A stretch of 64,000 bases of DNA from Neckera pumila (lineage: Eukaryota > Streptophyta > Bryopsida > Hypnales > Neckeraceae). Each line of letters opens with the position of its first letter. The stretch's first letter is position 1. Both the position numbers and the translations under genes were made by a program. Of the stretch, positions 22,261-33,589 are shown piece after piece. The notes under the pieces were generated by a model. That model was not told where the DNA came from. It searched no databases and saw nothing but the letters and a program-made list of their open reading frames with translations. Location: assembly GCA_963969595.1 (NCBI GenBank), contig OZ018411.1:10728501-10792500 (forward strand). Reading direction: 5' to 3'.

Positions 22261-22456
22261 AATTTTCACAAGAATTGTCTTCCTTTATGTTTAAAATGCT
22301 AAAGTCTAACCATAGTAATATTTGAAGTTTTTTTTTTTTTTTCTTACAATTCAATTTGTTGTTGAAGGATCATTTTTTGAGACCAAACCTATCAATATTC
22401 TTTGAATAATAGAATATTTGAAAAGAAAAATCTTCAAAATCTATACTTATAAATGT

Positions 22457-23367
22457 AAATCTCTAAAGTTCCATGACTATATTTTTACTAAATGTGCTCA
22501 AAAATTGCCATTTTTAGAACAAGCACCAAATTTTTGAACAAAGAACTTTTTTTGACATTTGTAACCATAGGATCTTGTAGTGTGCTGACTTGAAAACATG
22601 TGGTAAAACTACTAGACATTTCCACCATGTGGATTGCAAGACATAAGCATTAATATTCACTAGTATTTTTTTGTGGCCCTGCAAAAAAATGGGCAGTTGT
22701 ACTTCACAATCTCACTTTTCTATGAAAAAATGTCCAAAATGGTGGTGATTCTTTGGATTTGTTTTCCTAGACAAGTTGGCCACATGCTTGAAAATTTTCA
22801 CATCATTTGGAATTGTACAACATATAGGAAAAAAATAGTAAGTAGACAATAGTAGAAATGACTCAAAATTTTAAATTGTTAAGAATTTCATTGTGGAATT
22901 GAAAAATGTCAACTCCAATGGTGTCAATGTTGTAATAAACAATCTACATCATATGATTTTATTTTATTTTTTAAAAACTAAAAATTGAAGATAAGGACTT
23001 CAAAGTTTATTTCAGAATTTAGAATCCATCATTATCCGCAAACAAAAAATCCTCATAACTTTTAAATCATTGATTAAAATGGAATGATTCAAAGCTTTCC
23101 ACATATATAAAACTCTAGAAAATCAATTTGAAAAAAGTGATTTTATTTATCTGCTCGGTCTCCCCATTTAGAAAAAAAAAATAACATATTAGGCCATAAA
23201 TTTTGATTCATATTTCCAATGTCATGAAATTTAGTGCATATGAAAGATATTCCTTATCCCCACCTTCTACTAAAATTTGGGCAAATAATATAGAAATCTC
23301 TAGTCATACATATCTATCCAAAATTTCTATGTAGATATAAAATGCATGTTGGTCCTTTAGGGGTTAA
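22457..23367 (+). mobile_element. TTAA-type element, family A copy A2 (~910 bp)
   Basis: Aligns with A1, A3 and A4. The right end is intact (GGTCCTTTAGGGGTTAA, TTAA at 23364-23367). The left end is decayed (CTCTAAAGTTCCATGAC). Non-coding. Confidence 0.78.
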
Positions 23368-23488
23368 AGAACCAACACATAAATCTTCAAAATAATTGAT
23401 GGATGAAGAAACAGGTTTTTGTTTGTTTAGGATATATTTGCATTGATCTGTTGTTCAAAATTTCAACTTTTGGTTCTTTAGAGATTAA
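23364..23488 (+). mobile_element. Short TTAA-type element, family E copy E2 (125 bp)
   Basis: Shares its left TTAA with the right end of A2. The ends TTAAAGAACCAACAC and TTGGTTCTTTAGAGATTAA are inverted repeats. It matches E1 (7605-7731) in reverse orientation. Confidence 0.65.
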
Positions 23489-25127
23489 CTTTTGATGCTT
23501 TTAGAGAAGACACATAGATGGTAAAAAAATTTACCTAATTTTGGAGATTGGAGTTACTTAAATCCAATTTCAATGCAAAGTATTGGATATTCCCTTATGG
23601 TTGTTTTTGACTTTTCTACATTAAAAAATGATAAATCTATGGAAAATTGTATAGTACATTCTGGCAATTTTTTCTTTTCTTTTTTAATCTAAATTTTGTT
23701 CATAAAATTGATCTTTTTTAAAATTTGAGACCAACTAATAAAAATTATAATTGATCAATTCTAATATCTACTTCAATTTAAAATTCTAAGAAAATCCTAA
23801 AATTTAATTTTTTTATTGCAATTTGAACCATCAACCTATAACCGTGGAGTGCTGATTTTATAAATTTGAAATGATATGATAAATTGATTTGTAACCTATT
23901 TGATTTGTTTGATTTATAAACTATGGTGTATGCCTAAGGTAAAAGAATTTGTTGAAAATTTCACATTTTTTAAGCATGTTTTGTATTTGATATGAAGTTT
24001 TTGTCTTTTTATTCAATAATTCATAATATTTTAAAATTTCACAAAAGAAGTTGAAATTTGTATAACTTATAGAAGACATATGATTACATCCTTTAAAAAT
24101 AATTATTAAAAATTTCATTCATATATAGGTATAAAATAAGAATATAGATAAAGAATGACTTTGAAGATCATAATAGTGGCCATAGTCCCATCTTCTCAAG
24201 ATAAACCCCTAAAGAACTACTTCCATTGCCAAATGGTCAAATCTTGTTTTTGAGCCCAATTTGGCCTGTCAAATTGTATTAGAGTTTCAATGTAATATTT
24301 ATCTAATAGTTGACTATGTACTACTTATCAATGTACAAGATATCTATTAGCTTTGTGCTAAATTATAATTATTGTAATTATTAAACTAACAAGTGAAAAA
24401 AGACAACAAACAATTGAATTAATTTGAAATTTTTCCAATAGGCAAAAGTGGCCCTCTAGAATAGCACAAATACTTTTCAATTACTAATTGATTTTTTCTA
24501 TCCACACCCAAAAACACCTTTACTTAGGACCTTCAAATTAAATCACCACCATCCAGCTAAATTTAGATTTTATATAATTGATTAATTTTTGTATTAGTTT
24601 TATGTGTGAACAAACACTTTTATTATTGCTGTTTATTTTTTTGGATATTTTGTAGAAAAGTCAGATAATAATTGTGATTTTTAGAACTATAGTTTGTACT
24701 TAAAGTTATATCAATTAGAATATATATCAGAATAACTTAAAATCTTGGAAATAAAGAACAAAATGAAAAACAATATTTGGTATACTAAACTTGCAAATTA
24801 TTTTTTTTGAAAAAATACAAATGAAATACATTCACTATAGTATTAGTTGAATTTTAACACATGGAACTTCCAATCAATAACTCACTGAATTTTTGGACTT
24901 CATTTTCTACATTTAAATCATTAAAAAAATGAATGCTTTGAAACTTACAGTCAAATTTGACAAAATCGCATTCACTTTTTGGATGTGGGGACTTGTAGGG
25001 GTAAAATTGACCCAAAACTTTCTAGAATGAAAGCAAAGTAGGTAATTTTTCCTAACTTTCAAAAAACTACTAATATGCCCTTTATTGTTGCCAAAGTCAA
25101 AATAAAAATAAAATAATTTTCTATAAT
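23489..25127. other. AT-rich intergenic DNA, no gene seen
   Basis: No gene or RNA recognised. AAACCCCTAAAGAACTA near 24207 resembles the end of a TTAA-type element, but no matching second end was found. Confidence 0.5.
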
Positions 25128-25956
25128 TTAACCCCTAAAGGACCATCTGATCTGAGCAGGTTCTGCTACTATCTCATTTTCTAGTAATTTTTTTTGGGAT
25201 TTTTTGAGGTTGTGTATTTTTGCGCGAGCTTTGTGAATATATAATTTTTTATTATAATTGATGTGCGGGAGCAAAAGTTATAGCACAATAAGCAAAAATG
25301 GGGTTTGGCGGGCAGCACAAAAAAAATCACAAAAAGTCGAAATAATTTTTTCCCAGATTTTTTTCTCAAAGATTGTATTTTTGTTTGTTTACATGTGAAG
25401 CTTCGTTTCATTCAATTTGGACTAATAATAAAAAAGTTATAGACAATCTTAGTTTTTTGGTCAATCTAAGCATCTTCTTGAAAAAATAACTTGTAGAATT
25501 CATTCTTGAATGCCATTTTAAGAATTTTTCAAAAAGAATGTTAGATAGGGTTAGATTTTCTTGCTAGAACAATCTCACTATTGGGATTATTGTGATTAAA
25601 CTCCATCTAAAAGCTATTAATAATTTATTTTTTTCTTCAATCTTGAATCCACCTACTTCACAATTTTTTAATGAGTGAAAATTAAGTGTTTTTTTTCCTA
25701 AATTTTTTGGTAGATTCTCAACTAACTTCTTAATATATATAAGTAGAAATCAAAATCAGTAGTGCAAAAAATTTGAACTAAAAAGATTCAGCCAAAAAAT
25801 CTAGTCAAGCAAGGTGCAAAAAAACTTGTTCTCTTCACTTTAAATGCATATACCGTGCAATCTACATGGTCAAAGTTTCTAAATATTCTATTCTTCTGTG
25901 AGGTACTTTTTTACTAACTTTTACTTTTTGTCAAGTACCAGTAGTATAGGGGTTCA
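25128..25956 (-). mobile_element. TTAA-type element, family B copy B4 (~830 bp)
   Basis: The minus-orientation family B interior is recognisable by GCGGGAGCAAAAGTTATAGC, AAAAGTTATAGACAATCTTAG and a GCATCTTCTTGAAAAA block. The left end is perfect (TTAACCCCTAAAGGACC at 25128). The right end is weaker (GTATAGGGGTTCA). Confidence 0.72.
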
Positions 25957-26680
25957 TCCGTGGATAAGCCAACGTAGTCTATTGTTAGTGTATCTAATGT
26001 CACTTTTAAAGTAGATTTGGGTTATGTGTAAACTAACTTTGTGGAACATACCTGGAAACTTTATTCTTATACTTCTATTCTTTTTCACTTGCTTTCTTTC
26101 TTTCCCTTCCCTTATTCCCAGGTTCTCTCAATTTGGTGGACAGTCCCTTACCACTAATGCAGACACAATGCTCTATGAGTCCCGATCCTATATAGTATTC
26201 TAGGGTGGGCACCACATCTTTGGCAATACGTCAGGCTGGGCAACACGTCTTATATATGGATGCAGCCTATGACCTAATCATATATATATACAAGATAATT
26301 CATTAATTAACACCTTTTTATGTGTTGGGCAATAGGGCCAGTAATTGCTCTTTATGAGCTTTTCGAATCTATGTGCAGAATGACTACACGTGGCAGTCTT
26401 AGTAGGCAATACGTCCAGTATGCAAGGTATGAAATGTTTAGAACAAAATACCAGGTTGTTGGTCTTTGAGCTTTCTCCTTCTTCAAAAATTGAGCAACAA
26501 GTCCAAAACCACGGGGTAAGATGTTCCTATTACACACACCAACATTTATCAAATACAACCTTATGACCTAGACCCAAACTAGGATCACGGCCCAAGGGCT
26601 GTTCGAAAAATTTGGACCTTTTTTATTTCATTTTAGATTAAATCGTCCAATTTTAAATCTAGAATTTCAATTTTAATATT
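25957..26680. other. Intergenic region of intermediate GC, possible old retroelement remnant
   Basis: No ORF of note. GGCAATACGTC or GGGCAACACGTC recurs near 26223, 26239 and 26404 with related flanks, compatible with a decayed tandem or LTR-like repeat. No primer-binding site or polypurine tract could be assigned. Confidence 0.3.
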
Positions 26681-26689
26681 ATAAAATTT

Positions 26690-27030
26690 ATTTTATGGGT
26701 TAGTGTACCTATGTCCGTGGTCTAAACTCCTACCACCGTGGATGGTGGACCTAAGGCCGTGGTCAATACCAAAGACCGTGCAATCCGACCTTATGGCCGT
26801 GAGGGGGTATCAACTGGGAGTGCGGACATCAATCGGAAAAGGGGACGGATACCAATGGGGAGGGTATCGTGGGGGTCGGGCGGGATCGTGAGTCCGCAGG
26901 CGCCGAATTGCTTAGCCGTGCCTGTCTGCAGGCGCCTTTCTCCCCGCGCCGCGCCTTCCGAGATTCCAATGACTTCGATTAAGGAACCGCACTTTAGGAT
27001 TGTTGCAATTCGCACTGATTCTTGACTCGC
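26690..27030. other. GC-rich island of unknown origin
   Basis: GC-rich compared with both flanks. CCGTGG or GCCGTG is repeated at 26717, 26738, 26757 and 26793, and a palindromic pair (GCAGGCGCC near 26896 and 26928) is present. Two overlapping frames are open for 60-95 codons without a recognisable domain. It may be a gene-fragment capture or an old promoter. Confidence 0.35.
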
Positions 27031-27289
27031 AACAACCGTGCGATGCTATTCAAGTCATCTCCAACTCTATTAGTGCAGGAGTGCAAGAATTTCAAGGTCG
27101 CCAAAAGACCAAATCCCTAATTTCGGAGCTAAAGTTGCCGCATTGAATCTTCACCAAACTCGTTCTTAAAATTTTATTTCATTTTCAATTTGCTCAAGTA
27201 ATCAACATCCTAGAGCCCTCAGTTACAACTAATTTGAGCAATCAATGAACAGATTAAACAAACGATGCTGCAGATCCGAGGTCATGGAT

Positions 27290-27600
27290 TTGCACCAATC
27301 ATTCACCAATTTCTTCCGATCAGCCCCAATTTCAATTCCTTGACCTCGACCAACGCACACAATGCAACTGCGATCTCAAATTTGGCAATTAGAGTGTCAA
27401 AATTTTGAATTTCCTGGATGGGGGAACTTATCGGAGACGCCTGCGTCGCACCAAATTGCTCCCAATTCCGCCCGATCAACTCCGATTTCACGATCTTGCT
27501 GTTCTCCAACGTTTGCAATGCAATCGCAATCTTGGATCCAGCAACTAGGGGCACTCAACTCCTCAAATTCCAATTCTGCAAAAATCTTCAATGTGTTCCT
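27290..27600 (-). repeat. Diverged tandem duplication with an internally repeated ORF
   Basis: Two segments of about 160 bp (near 27305-27440 and 27465-27600) are related. On the minus strand they keep a common open frame in which KLGLIGRNW and KSELIGRNW end equivalent blocks, each preceded by an ALQTLE/ALCALVE-type block. The shared frame suggests former coding sequence. No family was recognised, and the ORF has no ATG suited to a complete protein. Confidence 0.4.
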
Positions 27601-28199
27601 GTAAGTTTGGGATCTGTTTGTCCCAAATCTCCTCTTCAAACAGCGCTATGCACAACACCCATTTCCAACATTCCAATTTTCCACTCAATTGATTCAGACC
27701 AGCTCTCGGTGTTCACAAATTTCCACTCCAAATTTCACACATATAAACCAAGATAACTGGAATACTCACAAACATACAAAGGACAATGCACAAAATATAT
27801 TTATATATTTTAATATAAACTTGGGTCTTATAAATGCTGTGAATTTCTTCACTTTTCAGTTTTTTATAGTTTTCCCGAGCAAACGAATCGGTGTGATGAT
27901 GAAGGGGTGTGACCTAATTCACACCTCATTCATCCAAGTGTTTTTATTTTTTATTATTTTATTATTTTTATTTTTATTATTATTATTATTTTTCCATCCA
28001 TCCTAACTACCCCATTTACACTGCATAAAGTTTGAGAATTGCTTTTTGGATTACTTTTAGCTACTTTCTTCTTTTTAGTGTTTCTAGCCTACTTTTAAGC
28101 TATTTTTCCTACTTTTTAGACTACTTTCTACATACTTTTTCCAATAAAAACTAAAAAGTAACCTAAAAATCAAAATCTTTATTCTACATCTTTGTATTC
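27601..28199. other. Intergenic DNA with TTA/TTTTA microsatellite
   Basis: No gene. A T-rich microsatellite built from TTATTA and TTTTATT units spans about 27938-27992. Confidence 0.6.
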
Positions 28200-28340
28200 A
28201 TATACTAGTCAAGTATAAGATCTTACGGTTTGATATGCGAAAAAAAATAAAATTTTAAGCTCTTATTTCTTTGCAATAGAAAAGGTTTTTGTTAAGTGTG
28301 GTTTTTGATAAGAAAATTGCCTTGGTCCTTTAGGGGTTAA
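28200..28340 (-). mobile_element. Truncated TTAA-type element, family B end
   Basis: TTGCCTTGGTCCTTTAGGGG followed by TTAA at 28337-28340 matches the left end of family B in reverse orientation. Only about 140 bp is recognisable. Confidence 0.45.
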
Positions 28341-28344
28341 GATT

Positions 28345-28565
28345 CAAAATAACTCAAAAATTCATAACTTTTGCACCATAGGTCCTAACGCTACGAAACC
28401 AAGTCCATACTCCCTTCTAACAGAGAGCTTTCTAACAGTACAAAGATGCACCCGGAGGACACACGACTCTAGAGATCAGTCAATGTAACAAACAAAATAA
28501 AACAAACAAACAGCCTAATTTAAGGTATGGATTTAAAAATAGGAACTAAACATTTTGGTTGCTTT
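28345..28565 (-). repeat. Satellite-like repeat D, single reversed monomer
   Basis: Reverse complement of the D monomers. TTCATAACTTTTGCACCATA, the GAGAGCTTTCT block and AAACAAACAAACAGCC are the landmarks. It sits directly against the TTAA end at 28340. Confidence 0.75.
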
Positions 28566-28627
28566 TAGTTTGACAACAAGGCAATGCTATTCCTACAATG
28601 TAGTTTTTCCCAATTCACATCCATACC

Positions 28628-29559
28628 TTAACCACTAAAGTTTCATGACTATATAATCACCAAAAACGCTTTAAAACTACCATTTCTAATACAACTACCA
28701 ACTTTTTGTAAAGAAACAATTTTTGACACATGTAACCATAGGATCTTGTAGTATGATATTTTTGAAAACATGTGGTAAAAATTTCAGAAAATTCCACCGT
28801 GTGGATCATAAGATATAAGCATTCAAAGTCTTAAAAACCATTTTTTCAATCCTGCGAAAAACTGGGCAGCTGCACTTTACAAGCTCGCTTTTCAATAAAA
28901 AAATGCCGATAAAGGTCGTGCTTCTTTGAATTGAGTTTCCTAAACAAATTATCTATATGCTTGAAAAAATTCACATCAAATAGAATTGTCCAACATATAG
29001 GAAAAAAATAGTAAGTAGAAAGAAGTAGAAAATGATTAAAAATACTAAATTGTTAAAAATTTAATTATGAAATTTAAAAATGCCAATCCCAACAGTTGTA
29101 ATGTAATATTCAATCTACATCCTAGGATTTTATTTTTTTCCAAAAATATTGAAAATTGAGTTAAATAAATTACTTTAAAGTTTTTTTTAGAGTAGACAAT
29201 CCATAACTGCTCGCAAACCCAAAAAAACTCATAACTTTTGACTCATTGATTGAAATGGAATGACTCACAGCTTTTTAAGTATATATAAATGTAGAGAACC
29301 AACTTCAAAAAAAAAATTCTAGAAAAAATGATTTTTTCTGATCTGCCCAAACTGCCCAGTCACAAAAAAAAAGTAACATATTAGGTCACAACTTTTGACT
29401 CGTATTTTGAAATGTCATGAAACTTGGTACACATGAAGATATTCCTTGCCCCCACCTTCTATTAAAATTTCAGCCTCAAATATGGATATCTCTAGTTACA
29501 CATACCTGCCCAAAATTTCTATACGGCCCAAAAATGCATGTTGGTCCTTTAGGGGTTAA
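28628..29559 (+). mobile_element. TTAA-type element, family A copy A3 (932 bp, both TTAA present)
   Basis: TTAACCACTAAAGTTTC at the left (TTAA 28628-28631) and GGTCCTTTAGGGGTTAA at the right (TTAA 29556-29559). The interior aligns end to end with A2. Non-coding. Confidence 0.8.
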
Positions 29560-29561
29560 AT

Positions 29562-30290
29562 TAGGATGTTTGTTTGTTTTGTTTGTTAGGATGAGATCTC
29601 CCAAACCATGTGTCTCCATTGCGTTTTGGTTCCGTCGGAAAGCTCTCGGCTAGGAGTGGTGCATGGGCTTAGTTTTGTGGTGTTTGGACCTATGGTGTAA
29701 AAGTTATTGAATTTCAAAAGTGTTTATGAATTAAAAGATTATATTTACTTTGATTTTGACTGAAACAACGGCATAAGGGCACACTATCCATAACCCTTCA
29801 GACAGGTTGTTTGTTTGTTACAGTGAGATCTCTTGGACCGTGCATCCCCCGGTTGCATTCTTGGTACCATAGAAAAGCTCCCTGCAAAGTGGGGTGCACA
29901 GACTTTGTTTTGTGACGTTTGGACCTATGGTGTAAAAGATATTGAATTTTGAAATTTCTATAAATTAGAAAATTAGAAAATTACTTTTACTTTTATTTTG
30001 GTTGTGGCAACGACACAGGGCACACTAGTCCATACCTAAAGCTAGGCTATTTGTTTTGTTTTGTTTGTTTGATACATTGAGGTCTCTTGGACCGTGCATC
30101 CTCTAGTCACGTTCTTGGTATTGTCAAAAAGCTCTCAAGGAGGAGGGGTGCATGGGCTTGTTTTGCGGCATTTGGACCTAGGATGTGAAAATTATTGAAT
30201 TTTGAAGTTTTTATGGATTAGAAAATTAGAAAATTACTTTTACTTTTGTTTTATTATACTGTAGCAACGGCACAAGGCACACTATTAGAA
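29562..30290 (+). repeat. Satellite-like repeat D, three monomers (~242 bp)
   Basis: Monomers start near 29562, 29803 and 30047, each with a T/G tract, a TGGACCGTGCATCC-like block, AAAAGCTC, TTTTGTGRYGTTTGGACCTA, GTAAAAGTTATTG and CAACGGCACARGGCACACTA. It has the same family and orientation as 7915-8680, and starts directly after A3. Confidence 0.85.
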
Positions 30291-30417
30291 GTGAAAGCAT
30301 CATGAAACTCAATGAAGGAAACTCTATGGAAAACTCAAAAATTCATTTCCAAATCCAAGACCGTTGGAAGTTCGCTCTGTAATATCTTCATCCTAGACAG
30401 GAATTTAGGTGATGGTT

Positions 30418-30500
30418 AGGAAACACGTCTGCATCGTTCACCCCATTTCCAAGTCCTAATGCTACTGCTTCCGACCTTCCACGTTGCAGACGTGTTTCCT
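30418..30500. repeat. 16-bp inverted repeat downstream of PI4K-gamma B
   Basis: AGGAAACACGTCTGCA (30418-30433) is the exact reverse complement of 30485-30500, with a 51-bp spacer. It lies just outside the duplicated arm, on the 3' side of copy B. Confidence 0.7.
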
Positions 30501-30667
30501 CCTTATCTGGTCTAAATGGTCATAACAGTAACAAAATCTGGCGCCGCCTTTCTCCCAGAAGACTAGAAACTTCTTGCCCCTACAAATATTCCAAATTCCT
30601 GACCCAAAACTTGAGGTCAAAAATTAAAAAAAACTAAATCAACCCATGCTGCAATTCCTCCATTTGC

Positions 30668-32980
30668 GACAACAAACGACATGCTCCGATCCAAGTATTC
30701 AACTTCCACCCGACACCACATGTGAAAAAATGAACACCAAAATCCAGTGATATTTACTGCTTGAGTTTACATTCTGCTTGATAGCCTGTTGCCTCTCAAG
30801 TGCTTTCATGCCACATTTTACAGCAACCCACGAAGACTGCGAGCTCCCACTGCAACTACTCGGCTGCCAACTGAGACCCTGCTCCCAGACTCGGACCACC
30901 ACGTCAGAAACAAAACACCACTATCGAACAAGGGCATCAATCACACCCCACATACGCCAGGCGTCACCACAAGCCACGGGTGATCACCCTGAAGCACGCT
31001 AGCTATTCAAATCTACAAAGCGGACGCCGGTGAAGCAACCCAAACCAGCACTCACTCCACCCAAGTAATAACATTCAAGGCTGATTGCGAAGGCTCCAAG
31101 CTGCATCCGTTCGCCCGACCCAGTCAGAACCGGCAAGAAGTGCCCAGTCTCTGCACCTGGTTCTTGCTCTTCAGCTTCACCTTCAGAAAAGACTCAGGAA
31201 GCAGCTGCGTCAAGTGCACCAGGAACAGAGACCAAACCTTCTCGTTCATGTCCGTCAACACCAAAGGACCCTCAGGACGCTCACGGCCATCCTCGCTCAC
31301 ATCGCGCACCGCCTGCGTCACGTTCAACGCCGCGTAACCACGAAGACCAATCGCACGAGGCTTCTCGATCTGCGTGTGGGAACGGAACTTCGGGTTCAGC
31401 TTCAAAGAGGACATGCGGGACAAAGAATAAGAATCGCCAATCGTGGGGGACGGCTGCAACTGCGCCAGGCCCAGAGGGGATCGAGGAAACGCAGAAGAAA
31501 TCTCCAGAGACTGAAAACTCGGCAACACCATCTCAGGACAGGAATCGTTCAGAGACCACTGCCGAGGGGACAGGGGCGCGCGCGGGGAAATCGATCTGCA
31601 ACCGTACGCAGGAGAGTAGAAAGCACGCTCAGGAAGCTTCAGCTCAGGAACTTCGTCGTCGTCGTCGTCCATTTCGAACTGCACGTTATCATCCTCTGCA
31701 GAAAAATCATCCGAAACAAACGAATCCTCCACTCCGTCCTCCTCCAAACGCACATCCTTCTTCGCCTCCCACATCGCGAGAACGCACACCTTCTCCAGCT
31801 CGCTGGCTTCCTCCTCCAAGCCGCAAAGCTCACAAGTCATCATCCCGCCGATCTCGCAGAGCGTCAGACCTTCCAAAGCGGCCAGCTTCAGGAACGTCGT
31901 CGACAGAACCAGCATGCGCAGACAAGCCTCGCGCAGGCTCGGAAGCTCCTCGCGCAACAGAGAACAGTCGAACGCGGGGTCCAAACGATCGATGTACTCC
32001 AGCTCCTCCTTGGAGAATGGGATCGACGCTTGCGGCCAATGCAGCCATTCGAAGTAGGGCTCGTCCAGAGTCTCGGGAAGGCAGAGCCCGTGGTCGATGG
32101 GAATCAGCTCCACGGCGTCCGCCTCGAACAAACTCCCGGACTCCACGTCCATCTTCTTCACCAGGATGTTGCCTGCGTGACGGTCGGTGTTGAACAGGCG
32201 AACGTCCAGGATGGCGATGCGATGGACACTGGAAACGGGAAACTGGGATGTGCCGTGATCGTTGGCATCGTAGTCATGTCTCACGAACTGCTGAAACGAA
32301 GCAATCTTCGCATTTTGAGCTTGGCCCGCGGTTGCATAATCCGCATTCACATGGAAAACAGAGTGCGTCGCGTTCACCAGAGCCGTCACGGGAACCTTGG
32401 CGAAGTGATCGTGGTCCAGCAGATACGCAGCGACTTCTCGCACACCCGTCTCCCCGACCCGGATCGAGGGCTTCAAACCAGGTTGCCCCAACGTTCGACC
32501 AGTAAACCCCTTCGGATTGTTGGGTGCGAAAGGCTCCTCATCCGTCGGCTTCACAATCGCGACGTTGTCTCCTTTGCGGTTTCGGAAATAGTACGCTCCA
32601 CCGAGACCACCTCCAACTAGAACAGGCTGCACGCCGGCTTCAATGCCTTTCACAGCCTCACGTACTAGTCGCCTAACCTTGAGAGAGGTTTTCGAGCCGC
32701 CCACGATTTCGAACACGCTGTTCTGATGAAAATCTCTTCCCCTCGGTGACAGACACGGCGTCGAAGAGCTCCTGTAGATTCCCCTCGTCAGCAACAGAGG
32801 AGCGTCTCCTCTGATTTCGGTCAAATCCTTGTCGAGAATGTGGTCACCGAAGACGAGCGTGCTTTGATCGGTCGGGACGCCAAATGCCGCTTGTACTTTC
32901 TTCTTTACTGATAAAGCGTTGTCACCCCTGTCCAGCTCTATTCCAAGAACGCTTCCTGTAGTATCCACCGAAGCACAAAC
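30668..32980 (-). repeat. High-identity part of the inverted-duplication arm B
   Basis: Reverse-complement partner of 11868-14180. The spacer between the two high-identity arms is about 16.5 kb and has no clear gene. Weaker homology continues through exon 1 to the leader near 35275. Confidence 0.92.
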
Positions 32981-33589
32981 TTTTCAGTTCCAAGAAGCCC
33001 AATGTTGTAGGTAAAGCATCCATACTGAATGGATCGGTGGCAAGCTTTTACGAATGCTGCTTGAAGCGGTAGGAATTACCGCTGAAAGCAAGACTGACCT
33101 AACATAAGTACTCAGCATACATGCTTCAAACATGATCAATTTGACTGGTCATGTTGAGGAGTGGCCTAAGTTTGTTTAACCAGAATCTGTGAAGAGAACT
33201 GATCGAAAAAAAAAAAAAAATTGAGTTGCCCATATTACAGACTCGACGCTGTTTACAAAAATACAGTTTGGGTTCTTGGTGCTTTCTTGATGTAAGCGCA
33301 CGTCAATAAGATGACCAACGAAGCAAAGCATGCAAACCATATAATGCGAAAAACAAAGCTAGCCAGGCAGTGGTTTGTCATATTGGTGGTGATTATCTTC
33401 ACCTGAACAAGTTTGCACGAAAACGCGTCGTCCGCCCACATGGCGACACGCACTTTGATAGAAGCCATTTCTGCCCAGACTCTGGCCATTAACTGTGTCC
33501 GCAACTGCCAAAGGTTTCCGCACTTGCACTGGGCCTTGTGGATTCGAAGGCATACCTGCACCCACCACAGGAAATTTGTCATCAGCCAT
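31124..33589 (-). CDS. PI4K-gamma / ubiquitin-domain kinase, copy B (672 aa, 2 exons)
   Basis: Paralogue of copy A on the opposite strand. Exon 1 is 33589-33403 and exon 2 is 32955-31124, joined through a 447-bp GT-AG intron at the same phase and codon. Exon 1 is 14 codons shorter than in A because a repeated GFYQG/GFHQGRN segment is absent. Kinase motifs match copy A: GGGLGGAYYF, AIVKP, NTDRHAGNIL and IDHG. Amino-acid differences in exon 2 lie only in its 5' part: E to D, P to L, GVAT to VLVG before the loop, H to R, A to T, VS to AT, R to C and V to L. The C-terminal ~235 residues are identical. An in-frame upstream ATG at 33601 (MKFV before MADD) exists only in B, so I chose the shared MADD start. 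It is transcribed divergently from ndhN. All core residues are kept, so both copies are probably functional. Confidence 0.92.
32956..33402 (-). other. Intron 1 of PI4K-gamma copy B (447 bp)
   Basis: The donor CAG|GTGAAG and acceptor TACTACAG are conserved with copy A, while most of the intron is not. It contains a 14-nt A-run near 33209-33222. Confidence 0.82.

Noticed and set aside
25957..26680. LTR retrotransposon
   Set aside because: No pair of long terminal repeats, primer-binding site, polypurine tract or gag-pol reading frame could be identified.
31085..32620. 511-codon plus-strand ORF opposite PI4K-gamma B
   Set aside because: Same antisense artefact as in copy A. The sense strand has kinase motifs and valid splice sites.
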